Assembly (NCBI GenBank): GCA_037074765.1
Contig: JBAMDO010000054.1
Location: 115,001 to 179,000 of the forward strand
Direction of reading: 5' to 3'
Source: Mansonella perstans
Lineage: Eukaryota; Nematoda; Chromadorea; Rhabditida; Onchocercidae
DNA length: 64,000 nt
Shown here: piece after piece, positions 12,518-25,532 of the stretch
How the letters are laid out: every line of letters starts with the position of its first letter
Numbering within the stretch: position 1 is the stretch's first letter
The notes under the pieces: generated by a model
What the model was told of the DNA's origin: nothing
Seen by the model: the letters and a program-made list of their open reading frames with translations, nothing else
Database searches by the model: none
Translations under genes and position numbers: made by a program

Positions 12518-14394
12518 ATGTTGGATCACCACGATAAACAATGCGACAGTGGAGATGGGTGAGGAAAGTTTTGTTTCAAGAAATAATCTTTTTTTTCCTA
12601 TAGTCAGATTAAGAAGTGGAACATGTAGATTAACGCATGAGTTAATTTATTAAAGTCTTAGCATTGCATCGAAGCACCTGGAGGATTATAATGGCCAAGT
12701 AAGCAGTACTGAAGGAAATCCGAAAAGTAGCGACGAACAAGTGGGCAAAAGTGTCATAATGGCAGCGATCCTTAGCCAGCCGGTGTATGATGTGTTCGTT
12801 CAACATGACAGTTTGTTGTTTATTCGTTTACCGAATCCTCTAAGCATACGCATTCTGTTCATTTTTATTTTTTTTTAAATTCTAAGCCAGTTTTGAAAAG
12901 CTAAATAAAGTACTTAAAAATTTTTGCTGGTTTGTGCTTAGTTGATGCATTGCCAATTTCGACATATTTGTTTTTTCTAGAAAGTTTTCGTCGAACGGAT
13001 CGTAAACAATACGAAAAGATATTGGAAGCACGTACGAATGATTTAGTGAGAATTATTCCATCAGAAAGTATTCAAGCAGCACTCACAATTCAGACTGCTT
13101 TTCATAACATATCGCTCATCATACAAGGTAAATAGTGCAGATTTTTGTTGCATGTTCCAATTACGCTTAGAAATAGATTTTCAATATTCTAAGGTAAATA
13201 TATTATAGTTTTAAACATATCATAGCTTTCTACAACAAAGTTTCAAACTTTTTTCACTTTGGTATCATGGATCTTTTGCTTTCAGGTTTTTTATCCGGAC
13301 TTGGCATTTCTCACGCTATTTTTGCTTTCGCTTTTGCCGATATTGTAAATTTTATTTCATTATGAATTTCTTCCCTCTCCATTCATGGTGGCACTTGGTT
13401 TTTTTTTAATTTCATAAACTGTATTTTCAATTTCTAAGAAGAAAATTGAGCGCATAATTACTTAATTGACTAAAATTTTCATCATTGTTTTTTCAGGATA
13501 TACTTCGTAAAAGTTATGCATGGCTAGCGATGCCAACACAAGCTATTTTTTATGCATGCTTTGTGATCAGTACCATTGCAGCATTTGACAGGTAAGTCAT
13601 AATTTTGTCCTTTGCCGTAAATTCATAAATTATTGTGAGTAAAAACATAATTTAAATTGTTGGAGCTTTCCCAAATTTTTATTATTCGCTTGAGAAATAA
13701 TTGTTCCCCGATAATTTCACAAAACTATTTTAGTAGAAAGAACATATTATTTCCAGACTTGAAATAAGTTCTGGTTTAATGGATCAGTTGAAACAAGGAT
13801 TGAGTTTACAAAGTGGCGGTTTAGATTTATTGCTATGTTTAATTGGTACAACGGCTACATTAGCATCAGCTTTATATGACGAATTGCTTGGAGCGCCTAT
13901 GAAACAACAAGAAAAGATTCCAGTTCGTCTAGAATTGTTTCGGGTTTCCTTTCCTCCACTTCTCAGAATTTTTGTTGCTGCTAATGAAATGCTAGGGACT
14001 CCTGCTTAATTTTCAAAATAAAAAGTTTTGCAAATTTACAAATCCTTTTAATTTGATTATATCACAATTGCAAATAAATTATTACTGCAGGATATTGTGG
14101 TTATAGATCCGTTGGTTGCTTGGCGTTTGCTAAGCGGTGTCCGGGCAATAGCTGGATTATTAATTTGGTTTTTTGTGGCTCTTTCACCAAATAGGAATAA
14201 TTTATTGAGGCAGCTTCGTAATCCTGCACGTAAACATTTTCTTTTTTTTTTTCAAAAATTGAAGAGGTCAACAGATAGAAATGTGTTTTGGAAGAGTTTA
14301 GAATTTTTCGTTATCATCCCGAAAGTATTTATTTAACAACAGTCTCATAATTTCGAACTTATTTCTGCTCATCTTTTTAGGAATCAATTCATGA
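12518..14394 (+). CDS. jbts-14: TMEM237/JBTS-14-like four-pass membrane protein of the ciliary transition zone
   Basis: Eight exons join in phase: 12518-12558, 12662-12810, 12981-13127, 13286-13344, 13497-13591, 13757 to about 13943, 14091-14229 and 14381-14394, giving roughly 275 residues. The TMEM237 family helps build the ciliary transition zone (Joubert syndrome protein in humans). The evidence is the order of conserved segments: a hydrophilic N-terminus ending VFVQHDKSFRRTDR, GFLSG opening helix 1, a PTQAIFYACFVISTIAAFDR-type segment (human has a matching PAQS...STISAFDR), then two more hydrophobic segments near GGLDLLLCLIGTTATLA and LLSGVRAIAGLLIWFF. The protein is shorter than the human one (about 408 residues), mainly at the N-terminus. 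The exon 6 donor is uncertain (13922 or 13943, both phase 0). The first exon and the short last exon rest on splice and phase agreement only. An X-box-like site upstream fits ciliary expression. Confidence 0.8.
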
Positions 14395-14403
14395 AAACTG
14401 TGA

Positions 14404-14409
14404 AATAAA
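14404..14409 (+). terminator. Possible polyadenylation signal of the TMEM237-like gene
   Basis: AATAAA lies ten bases after the proposed stop codon. The match is exact, but the motif is common by chance in sequence this AT-rich. Confidence 0.35.
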
Positions 14410-17400
14410 GTGAACGAAGCGGTTGGAAAATAAATGAAGTAATTCATGAATCTTTTTGAATTATAGATAGCGGGCAGATAAAAATCATCAAATCTAAATG
14501 AAAATTTTGATCTATTCCGCACCTTCAGAGACGGATTCTTTTACTCCCTCTTCCGAGCTACCGTTTAATTGAAGTGGGCTGAAAGAGCAATCGCCTTCAC
14601 CAATGCAATTTTCATTAATGACATACAGTAATTAACTCCGCAGAAAATTTTTTGGTGCATCTCTGCCACCATAACCAACCCACTCATTAAATTGATTTTA
14701 ACCAAGTTTTTAAAAGCCAAATAAGTTCAAAATCAAACTAAATGTTGATTTACCCTAAATCATAATAAAGTACGAACGCTTTAAATCATTGCAAGCTTTC
14801 AAACCGCAATTTCATTAATTTGTGACCAATCAAACGGGGAAATTGAGATTAATGGAAACTCCCTTTATGCTAGTTGTTAAATCTTCTCAATACTTCTTTT
14901 AATGAAATTTTGATCCAAGCACTCTAAGAAATTATAGCGGATATGGTTTTATCAGCACGCAAATTCATAAAAGCTTCGTTGAAAAAAAAAAATGAATAAA
15001 ATTGGATTCCATTGTCCCTTAGGCTTTGTTATTCATTTCTTGCTCCTTTCCCTCGTTTTTTCTATTCCACCTCTTACCTCTGCTAACCGAAATTCGACGC
15101 TTGTCTTCCGCCTCCGCCTCCGCGGTCGTTTCAATTATCGGCCGAGGAGAAGGGAGAAAATTGTGAAGGATGATTCTCTTTTTCCTTCTTTCCATTCATT
15201 TAAGTCTCTTTCATTTGCCATCAATTACCTGGAATTTTGTCACCAATCCTTTCTCGTAGAACATTCACAAATTAATGTTGTATTTTTTGATGCTAATACT
15301 TTCACTTTACAAGATTGAAATGCAATTATTTCAATTGTTTTCCTGTTCAGTACTGTATGACATGATGGAAAACACAACTTTTTGTGGAAATCCCTTTTTT
15401 ATTTCCCTTTTCAAAATAATGGACAATTTTGACTTAACCATCATCTGTCTCTATTGCTGTAGGAGTTAAATATAAATAATGCACAGATATCTGTCGTCAT
15501 TTTTTTTTATTTCCATTCCATAAATTTTGACAAAAGTTTAGAACATATCCTGATGATTTTTTAAATTTTAGAGCTAGCAATTTTAATATGGTACCAAAAT
15601 AAGAAAGTTAAACTCAAGCAATTATTTATTTAATTACACTCGTGATAACTTATTCTGTCCCGAAAAGTTTGCTTTTTTGTCTAACAAAAAACTGTATTAT
15701 CAGTGCAGTAGCAACTGTAATAGAAATCTATTGATCCACTCCAATCATTGTCAACACTTTGATAACAGTTCTCATGGGAGATATAAATTTATCAAAGAAG
15801 AGTTGTGAATAAAATTAAAAAATTTAGATCTAACAAAATTATATGAGAAAAATTCCAAGCTATTTGTCATTGTAAGCTCACTGTATTCAAATTTTGCATG
15901 TGTTTTTTTCATCGGCTGATTTAACCAATCACCCATTTACTACCATCGGTATAATTATACAGGCATCCATGGACTCAAATATGCAAGTGAAGCGTCGTCA
16001 CTAGTGCCCTATGATACATCAATGTAATTGAACTGATGTTTATCCTGTATGATATCCTGATAGAGAGATAATAAACATGCGAAAGTTATGATTGCCCACT
16101 GATGCAAAGGTGCAGTCAACCCTTGAATGTGGACACCAATAGATGGGACTAGATGGGACTCTTTGCTGGCTGTTTCCTCTCATACTTTTCTTGATTTAGT
16201 AGTATAGTGATATTTTATTAGGCTTATGCCAAAGGCTAATATTGCCATTTACTAATCTGCCTGATTGAAAGCAAAAACAAATCTTTTTCTGGTTATAGTA
16301 AAAATTCTAATGAATATATATCCTCGGATACATACGCAACTTCTATACAACTGATGGCTGTACATCGTTGCAAAAATTTAGATTAAAAATATTTATTTCT
16401 ATTTTTGTTACTAATATAGTTATTTCTGACCACAGTCTCTCTAATACTTTGAGCCTGATGCTTGGATACTTCAAACAGGAAAATCAGAAATAAAAGTTAA
16501 TTTCGATAACTAAAAAAAAGTAATTTCAACTGAAAATCTTGGGATTCTTTCCCTATCATTCATCAATTGATGGTATATAAATTGATATGATTCAAAAAAA
16601 AGTCCTTAAAAAGATAATTATTCCTTATGCTTTCGCATCTACATATTAATTTTAAATATAATTTTGTTAGGACAACTTTTGAACTTCAAATTCATTGTCT
16701 TTTTTTAACAGAATTCCTTTTCCACTCTCCAAAAGACCAAAGAAATTCGTAGACTTTTTAAGGCACGGGAGCTCAGAGTCAGTCGCATAAATAAATGAGT
16801 GCTTTTAGATTGGCATTTTTGATCTGGCCCGATAAACGACCATCACAATAGATGTTTAGGTTGATAAGATATTAAGAAAATAGAATGGAAATAACTTCAC
16901 TTTTTCCAAGCCATACAGTCCGCAGTTAGGTGTTGTCGATGATGTTTTACTGCGACAGGACCTTACACCAAATAATTTCATTTTCGCAGAGCTCTCAGTC
17001 GCATTCTCCTTAAATCAGAATTAAGAGCCATCTCATTTAAAATTTTTTAATGCCTGCTGCTTGAGAAAAAATATTAGTTTGGAGAAGTATTTACGAACAG
17101 TCAACGTAAATGCATTTCTAAATATCATATTGATTTAAACTGATATGATCATCACTTGAGTTATGTGTGTTAAGAAAATTCCTGGCCTGGTAGGTTACAA
17201 AATTTCGAATATAAAGCTAAACAGATCAACAAAAAGATGGCCATTCTTATTATATAGTTTCTATATGGTTTTCAGGAAAACTTCTGTCTATTCAAACTTT
17301 TGCGAAAGAATTTATTATGGATCTGATCATTATGAAATCCAGCTAAGAACTATTCATGCAAAAGTCAATGAAATAGAATGCAATATGATTTTTCAAAATT

Positions 17401-20400
17401 TCATGCGAATGTTGGGGGAGATTGAGATCATGTTTTCATTTAATTTTACAATCAATCACTTCATGGAGCAAAAAGTATTCATTTATTAAAAGTACTGAAA
17501 TTATCTTTGGAACAATAAAAACATACTGCCTGGAACATTTGACTTATAACTTTATATAAAAAATCAAAAAATAGGATTGAGGATTATTATTCAGTTCAAG
17601 TCAGTACTGAGGAAAACAGTTGAAATTATATAATGTATTGGAAATGAACAATGAAAGGTTCAAGATAAATGGTATGTGATACATAAGAAATTGTAAAGAA
17701 TGCATATGCAAGTGTACGAACTTCTGTTAAAGCCCACTGCTATTTAAAATATTGTTGAGCCCTGATCTGTTCAAAATGCATTTCATTACATTACGATCTG
17801 TAAAAAAAAATTATATTCATTAACAAGGAAGGTTTAAGATAGTTTAGTATCCATACTGGTTGTTGTTCTACGTTTGCAAAAGAAGCAATTTTCAGAATGT
17901 AAAAACAGTAGACTTTTCGACGCTAAACAAATTCAATTTTTTTTTAATAATGTATTTGAAATTATTACATGATTTCATATCAACAAGATGCTTTCTGAAT
18001 TATACTTTAGCCGATTCTTGAAAAGAACAAGTTGTGGGAAAACTGTAAAGCTTATCGTCAAAAAATTCCATTTTAAATTGAGACCAATAAGCCTTTCTCT
18101 TGCTAGCATTAAATTAAATGATTGTGAGCAATTTTTGTTCTTCTTTGTTGAGAAGAAATAAATAACGAAACTTCTCTATGCTCACAAACTGGAATGAAAC
18201 GAAAATACTTTAAGTGCAATCTTTTTTTTCAATCTATTTCAAAAAAAATCAGAAATAAACTTATTTTGAAAAAATTTTTTTGAGAAGTAAAATAAATTAC
18301 CATCTTCGCTTTAAGCAAAACCCTTCATGTTCCATCAACTTCATTAGCAACAAAATTAAGCAACAAACAAAATTCGAAAGAAATATTAATCAATTCAAGA
18401 CATTGCGGAAATTGCGAGGAAATTCGGATCTTTGAAATGAGAATAATGTAACGAAGTTTCATACACCCTTACCCTTTACTGCTACAATAAGATCGCGTTT
18501 CGTTAACAAGTTGGGCATGCTGTGTGTGACTTGCTGCAGCTGAACAACTTCGACGACTGTTCGATTTATGATACACTATAAAGCAACGTTATGCAACTAG
18601 TTGTGGCTAAAATTCCTTACAAGTAAGCTTATTAGAGATGCGCGAACAACTGATCACTGTCGACTTCGACTTCAATCTTTGGGATTGTTATCAAATTTAC
18701 TAGTTTTTTAACAACATAATATGTTTCTTGTGATTCATTTTCCAACTTTTTTCCAAAAATATTTGCGAAGTTGTACTAAGTAGGGTGCGTACATTGTTCT
18801 ATAGCTTCAAGCTATTAAAGTATTGTTCAATTTAATGAATCTAATGAAACATGATAGCCTCTAATAATTAAAGAATTATAAAACAGTATCTCCAAAAATT
18901 GAGGCTATTAGTAATATAACTTAAATAAAGCTTATAAAAAAAAATAAAAAATAATGCTATTGTGACCCTTTTTAATTTTTATTCTCAAAATTTTTGCATT
19001 ATGGAGAAGCATAAAATCAAAAACTAAAATATGTAATTATTTATGAAAAGTGATACTTTTACCTTATAGTGAGCGCTAACATTATTTCTGAATGATTTAA
19101 TCTAAACTGCCTATATCGTTAACCATATTTTTCTCTTAGCTTAAAATTGGTCAATCCGCGATTATAGCTAATTAAAGCTACTGTTCTGACGAGTTTCCGA
19201 CATTGTCGGAATGCAAAAATCAGTGCTAATTGTTCCTATTTTAAACTTCTTTTTAATGAGTAAAACTGGCAGTTTGCCTGATACAAAATGGGTATATATG
19301 ACATGATTCAGAAAGATCATCCTTCCTTAATATTCAAAACAGCTCGCCATCAATATTAATGATTCACAGTCATATGTTAGTTCTTTATCAAAATAACTAG
19401 CAATAACAAATAAATAGGCGAAGTTTATCATTTCCTTATTTACTTTCTATCAAATCTTTACCTTTCTTATTTTCTCATATGCACTTTTGTTTTTGTTTTT
19501 TTTCTGTTTTATACAGATTTGATTGTTCTCTGTTGTTTGCCTACCAAAATCATAGCTTACGAGGACGCAATATTCCACAAGAAATATAAAAGTCGATATC
19601 AGATAATTAAGTTTTTCACTACACTCTTTTAGAATGCAGTTAAACTAACAGTAATTAATTTTTGTTACTTGAATTCCGCTTTTCTTTTAATTCCAGTTTA
19701 ACAAACTTTCAACAATGAGTTTTCTGAAATTCTCTATCATGATTTAAAGTTAAATTATAGCTATCTGACTTTTTTGATTTATTTATCTATCTAATCTGTT
19801 TATCTACATCTATCTATCCATCGATCTATCTTTCTATCTGTCCATCTATCTCTCTATCTATCTATTTATCTAATTTATCTAATCTATCCATCTATCAATC
19901 AATAATCAATCAATCTAATCTATCCACATTTGCTCATATATATATATATATATATATATCGGCATTCTTTAAAATTCTATATGTCAACTATGATTGTTCC
20001 TTGCTAAAAGAAAAGTTTCCAAGCAGAATTATAACTTCTGTTTTTGGCTGAATAAATTTTGAGGCTTTTACAAATATATGAAAGCATTACAAGTAATCGA
20101 TATCACATGCAATTGATTCCACTCCTGCCACGTGTCTAAAATTCAAGTGAATATAGTACTGAGAAGTAATGATGAACTTTAAATGATTCGAAACATGCAA
20201 ATTGAACTTTTATACTTCGACAATGGAATCAGTAAATTATGAAATGTTGATACGTTGATTATATGCAACCTTTTCTAAAAGGTGGTATTAAAGTTAGCAT
20301 TGTTAGTTTCTGGCTGGATGTGTTGACAAGACTGTAATTGATTTTCTTCTGTATCTTACGAGAGCACAATATTCCACAAAAAATAGTAGTATCGCTCGAT

Positions 20401-22593
20401 TAAAAGTACGACAGTTTTAGTTCAAATTTCACTATGCCACAGTGAGGATATCCATGACAACATGAAATTTTTTCTTTTGCTTATATTCTGACGATAGGTA
20501 GTGGTCTGAATGAAGCAGTCACTAATCAAAGAAACGACTCATCTAAGTCAGTAAAACATGACGATAATCCAATAACATCCAAAATATGTTGTCAATTCCG
20601 ACTATCAAATGTTTGTTTAATTGGGACCATCGAGGTTTGAAACTACCTCCCGAGTTACTCTGTGCAATCTATTGTATTGTGCATCGTTTTCCCCCAAATT
20701 TTACCCAAAAGGATCATTAGGCAACGAAAAAATATAATTAACATAGTGGAAGAATCTTTAATTGTTTCATTCACACTTCCCTTAATTTTTAAATTAAATT
20801 TAAAAGCGGCCAAGATTGAATTTCAATTATTTCTGCCATTTTTACTGCTCATTCGTTATGTGTCTTTAAAATGTGGTACTTTAAAATGTTCTAAATAAAG
20901 ATTTATTAAATAAAGCAGTTTGAAAAAATATTTGATTACAAAATTAATAATAGTGCCTAATTAAAAGAGAAACAGTAGTTTGACGGTTAATGTCGTTCAC
21001 ACTCCACTTTTGCCACTTACAATGACCGACACTTTTCCTGAATGGATATGATGTAAATAAAAGGCTAGACAACTTTAGCATTCGTCGTAACATGAATTTT
21101 TTTCACTTTAAAATGACATAATGGTTGGGACTTGCTCAAGAATTCCTGTCAAATATTAAATCATTTATGTTCTTTCATTGTTCATTTACATGAAGAAAAT
21201 CGTGCTCTGGACGAACTGTTTGGCCAAAATACTAGCTAAAATATAAATAATTCATATGAAAGGATGTTGAAAAAGGTGGCAACCAGTTTTTTTCACCACA
21301 TAGAAGTCAGGCTCTTTAAATTGAGGCAAGGAATTTGAATAATTGTTCAGAATCAATCTCTTTTCGCTTACCCTCACCAAAAAAAACCTAAGCTCATCTG
21401 AAAAGTCTAAAATTTCACGAATTTTGATACCCTTTATCAAAAATAAAAGACGAAATTTGAGAGTGTATCAGTTCAAGTCCTCGAATTTCAAATCTTCAAA
21501 CTTGCATATTCATTTTTGATGCGAAAGAAGAGCTCAAAAAGTGCCCGAAAAGCCTGGTCACAAAAAGACGTGTGTCGAAGGTTAGATTTCATGAATTATA
21601 TATTATAAGCATTTCTAGGCTTATGACCTCAGACTTTTTTCAAATCTAGCCCAAATCTAGTTCTCTTTTTTTCAAGTCTAGCATAGCAGTGGAGCATAGT
21701 TTAGAAGTTTCTATTAATAACAAAAACATTTTTTCTAAAAAAATCTTCATCACATTCGATTTGCGAAACAAAAAAACAGGAACGACAAAATATTGGAACG
21801 ATGTTACAATCATGATGTTACGTCGAAGGATTGGATGATGATAAACTGGGTATATGAGCTATTAAGTTGTAATTTAAGCACTGCAGACGGTGAAAAATGC
21901 CGACAGTGGAAAACATGACCTTTTTTCAACGGTGAAAACAAAATCTATAAAAAATTAATTTAAGCTGTAAAAAAACTGAAATTTTTATTTTTTGCGAAAT
22001 GAACGACGAAGCCCAATTTTCCATAACTGATTTTACATGTGATGTTTTCGGGGTGAAAAAAGCCACTGCTAATTGGAAGTACTATTTTAATATTTTTAAA
22101 GCTGTAGTTTCTGCAATGTCAAAACAACTTTGATTTTGTTAGTCATGCAAATAGCGTCATAATATAAGGTTTGCTTTTTTTATGAAAAAAATTCATTTTT
22201 TTTTCACCTATATGGATTTCAGACTGACGTTCTTATCGTTTCCAGTGATTCGTATACTGCAGTAAACAAGTGCTTTTTTAAAACTTGTCGGTTATTATAA
22301 ATTGCAAGAATTGTGAAAAAACTTAATATTATTATGAAATTGAAGTTCATAATTCCTTCGAATCTTTTTCTTTTTTACATACATAAATTTACCGCAGTAC
22401 TGCAACTTCTTTCTGTACCATTGCCGGTATATAATTATCCTCTTAGAATGAAAAGTTGATAAGCATTGTATAGATAAGATCATACAGAAATAAGCATTGG
22501 AAGGAAAGTTCGGCTGGTTACCCTTTTTTCAGCGATCTCTCAAACATTTTAATATTTTTAGTATAAACAAGTTAGTCATGAAAAAGGAGTAAA
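14410..22593. other. Interval without a convincing gene
   Basis: The sequence is AT-rich with many stops on both strands. The only frame of note is 14992-15318 (+), 108 codons from an ATG, with a hydrophobic N-terminus (residues about 10-30) like a signal peptide and then a basic patch. I do not recognise it and it has no supporting splice structure. The patch near 15090-15170 is locally GC-richer than its surroundings, and on the minus strand it also has an open frame ending at a good GTAAGA donor, so it may hold an unrecognised exon. Frames at 17163-17489 and 20662-20898 look like chance. Confidence 0.5.
19785..19960. repeat. ATCT-rich satellite ending in an AT run
   Basis: Degenerate ATCT/TCTA tetranucleotides run from about 19785 to 19925, followed by an AT dinucleotide run at about 19935-19959. 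Confidence 0.85.
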
Positions 22594-22603
22594 TTCATTT
22601 CAG
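22594..22603 (+). promoter_or_regulatory. Possible trans-splice acceptor before the GPCR start
   Basis: TTCATTTCAG ends at 22603, eleven bases before the ATG at 22615. In nematodes a TTTCAG this close to a start codon with no upstream coding exon is a typical spliced-leader acceptor. No transcript evidence is available here. Confidence 0.45.
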
Positions 22604-22614
22604 ACTAATGAATA

Positions 22615-25532
22615 ATGACTGAAGCAGGCAACTACTTGGTACCACAGCTAGATGTAATATTTCCTACTGATTGTTTGCAATCAAACGAAACATTTGCACG
22701 GCTTCAGCTACTTTATTCTCAGCGCATCATTGCATGGCCAAATTTTTCGAAATGCTTACCGCATTGTGAAATGTGTCAAATATTTGTTTCTGATTCAACT
22801 TACATTGTCTACAATCTAGTGCTTATCGGTTTCATCCTTCCACTGATAGGTTTTTGCGGTTTGCTTGGTAACGGAATAAGTGCTTTCATTTATTGTCGAC
22901 CAGGTATCACTGTTTGATTATTTTCTCAGCGAATTATTAATAATGGTTTCCGAGTACAGTTGGTGCTAATGCACTTTTGTCAGTTTTTCTGTTACACTTG
23001 TGCCAAATAATTCTCTGCCAACTAAAGCAATACAAAACAGTTTTGAATCAGTAAAGACACAAAAACGTTAACATTTTGCTATCAAAGGGACAAAAGGAAT
23101 CTGATTGGGTCTTTCCTCTAGTTCTATAAACTTTTTATAAGAAAGTGCCGCTGAAGTTTGGAACTTATAATTTGTAATTAAGTTGGAATTAGATGTTCAA
23201 CTAGTTTTACTGGTCATTTAAGGTGAATGTTTCAGAAATGCGTTCATCAACTAATTTATACTTGTGCGCACTTGGATGCAGCGATTGCGCAGTAATATGT
23301 ACAGCAATATTTTTATTCTGTTTTGACATTATCAGGCGTTACTCGCTGCATATATCCTTAATGTTTGGAGCATTTTCACCGATTGTTTATCCAGCCGGTA
23401 TGACTGCTCAAACATGCTCTGTTTATTTCACTCTAATGGCCGCTGCTGATTGCTTCGTTCAAGTAAGCAAAAATTTCAATTATTTTTCAGCAACTGCTTC
23501 ACATCGGATCGAATTCATTTATAGTATCAGTGTTCAAAACTGATTTTTACCTATATTAATTATTAAAAGCACGAACTTTAAAAACACAGAAGGGAAGATG
23601 AATATACAAAAAGAATCACATGGTGCTCGCCGTCTGATATGATCCTACTTTTCTTGCCCCCTTCTTTTCGACTATTTCCTTTCTCATCCCAATATCTCCT
23701 TATCAGTAATATTATTCTCGTTTTTTTTTGTATCCTAAGTTTGCTATAAGCTATTCAAAAATGGAATATTTGCACGGTTTTGAAATTTTTTAATTTAATT
23801 TCCTTTGTGAATCCTGACTGTTTCTTTGTCAGATCCGGTAACAACTTTTTTAATTAAAAATTCCTTAATCTTGACCTCCAAATATTTTGCAGGTGTGTTT
23901 AACAGATAATTGTCGGAGACTTGTTTGTCGGGAGTTTTTTGTCAAATGTATGGTGTTATTTGTCGTAGTGTTCAGTGTTTTGTACAATGTCCCGCATTGT
24001 TTTGAAACAGTTGTTTTAGAGTGTTGGCACACTCATTTCGAAAGTCGTTCACTTGAAGTTTGTCCCGATCCATTCAGGTTTCTACCAAGGTAGTAATTAT
24101 TAAAATTTTGATTTCAATAATAACAGATAGCAACATCAGCTCTCTCGCGTTAGGCTTTTAAATTTGGCGGCAATTCATGCTTCAATATTTGGGAAAGTTT
24201 CATTCTTAAGTGTGGACTGTTGACTGGTTCCCTAAAATTGTTACCTTACCCACTAATTTCACTTCCCACTATGGTTAGATTGTCATTTTATCATCGATTT
24301 AAGCAACTCATACCCATTCCCTCTTCTCAAATTAAAAATTCAAAGAAAAACCCACATGATATTTGACAAGATTTATGAAATATAGAATTCATTCAATTTC
24401 ACTAGTTCTTTTGATGCAAAATTTCAGTTACAAACTCATTTATTACAAATATATGTACTCGATATTTATCGCCGTGGGCCCTCTCATTGTATTAGTAATT
24501 CTAACTTTATGCATTATTGGAGTAACGGTTATTTCCAAGAAGAGCGGCGGTGGCTTCGGTGACACCATTGCTTTGGTTAGTTTATAAATTCATTTTCTAA
24601 AACTGCCAGTTATAAAAGCTCAATGACTATGCGCTCAAATTTCAAACAGATTTATTTCAAAAATTCTATGTGTTTAATTCGACTTGTTCCAAATCAATAT
24701 GAAATTTATCCTGGCTCAGATTTGGTTATTCAAATTAATCCCATCGGAACATGTTCTCTGAAAAGAAATATTTTATTATTCTTGAATTTCCTTTAAAATT
24801 ACGAATACTAAGAAAATCTTCGCCTAACAATTTCCAAAATTGGGAATCTGAAATCGAAAGAACAAAACTATTTTCTGATTATAACTAATACAACTGAAAT
24901 CTAAGCAATTAGGGTCTAGAACAGAAAAAAACTCTTTTCCAAACCCGTAACTTTAATTACAGATATTAGTGGTACTCTTGTTTATTGTTTGCAACGTAGC
25001 GGCACTTCTACTGAATGTATTCGAAGCTCGTCTTGGTGAATTGCTGGGGCCTTATATCAACTATATTGTAGACGCATCTAATGTCCTTGTTGTATTTAAT
25101 TCATCATGCAACTTTCTCATTTATGTGACATTTTCACTAACATTCCGTCGTACTCTTCGACGACATATTTTAAAAACGAATGCAAAATTAACCATTCAAA
25201 CAAACACAAATTCTTCCAAAGCAACTGCAGAAATAACAACAGCCATTAAAACTACTTCTGCAACAGTTAGAACTATAAATTTGTGTACTAGTGAATACGG
25301 CAGTAGTACAAAAAGCAATAATGGTAGTAGTTATACTAGTAGAAGAAAAAGTAATTCAGCAGCAGTTATTACCGAGAATAAAAATCCGACAAACAATCAG
25401 CATTATCATCGATATTTTCAGCATCTCAATTATGATCACCGAAGACAGCACCCTGAATATGTTAAGCAACTACTCAGAAAAGAAACCAATAGCCATGTCC
25501 TGCAAGCAACTCAACTAGAAATACTTATATAA
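22615..25532 (+). CDS. FMRFamide-receptor-like class A GPCR
   Basis: Five exons join with consistent phase: 22615-22903, 23236-23462, 23893-24089, 24428-24575 and 24963-25532, giving 476 residues. The N-terminal ~70 residues are extracellular and cysteine-containing. Visible class A landmarks are GFCGLLGN in TM1 (Asn1.50), LCALGCSD in TM2 (Asp2.50), a Cys at the top of TM3 (AQTCSVYF), an ECL2 Cys (VLECW) to pair with it, and NSSCNFLIY in TM7. The NSSCNF..Y pattern and the overall sequence resemble the invertebrate FMRFamide-receptor/FRPR family, so the ligand is probably an RFamide-type neuropeptide (inference). The DRY motif after TM3 reads D-C-F, and TM6 has CNVAAL where a proline is usual. 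The C-terminal tail of about 120 residues after the 8th helix (TFRRTLRRH) is rich in Ser, Thr and Asn. Start: first ATG after a TTTCAG. An AATAAA at 25922-25927 may end the transcript. Confidence 0.85.

Noticed and set aside
21473..21485. GTTCAAGTCCTCG, resembling a tRNA T-arm
   Set aside because: No matching A box, acceptor stem or cloverleaf could be built around it.
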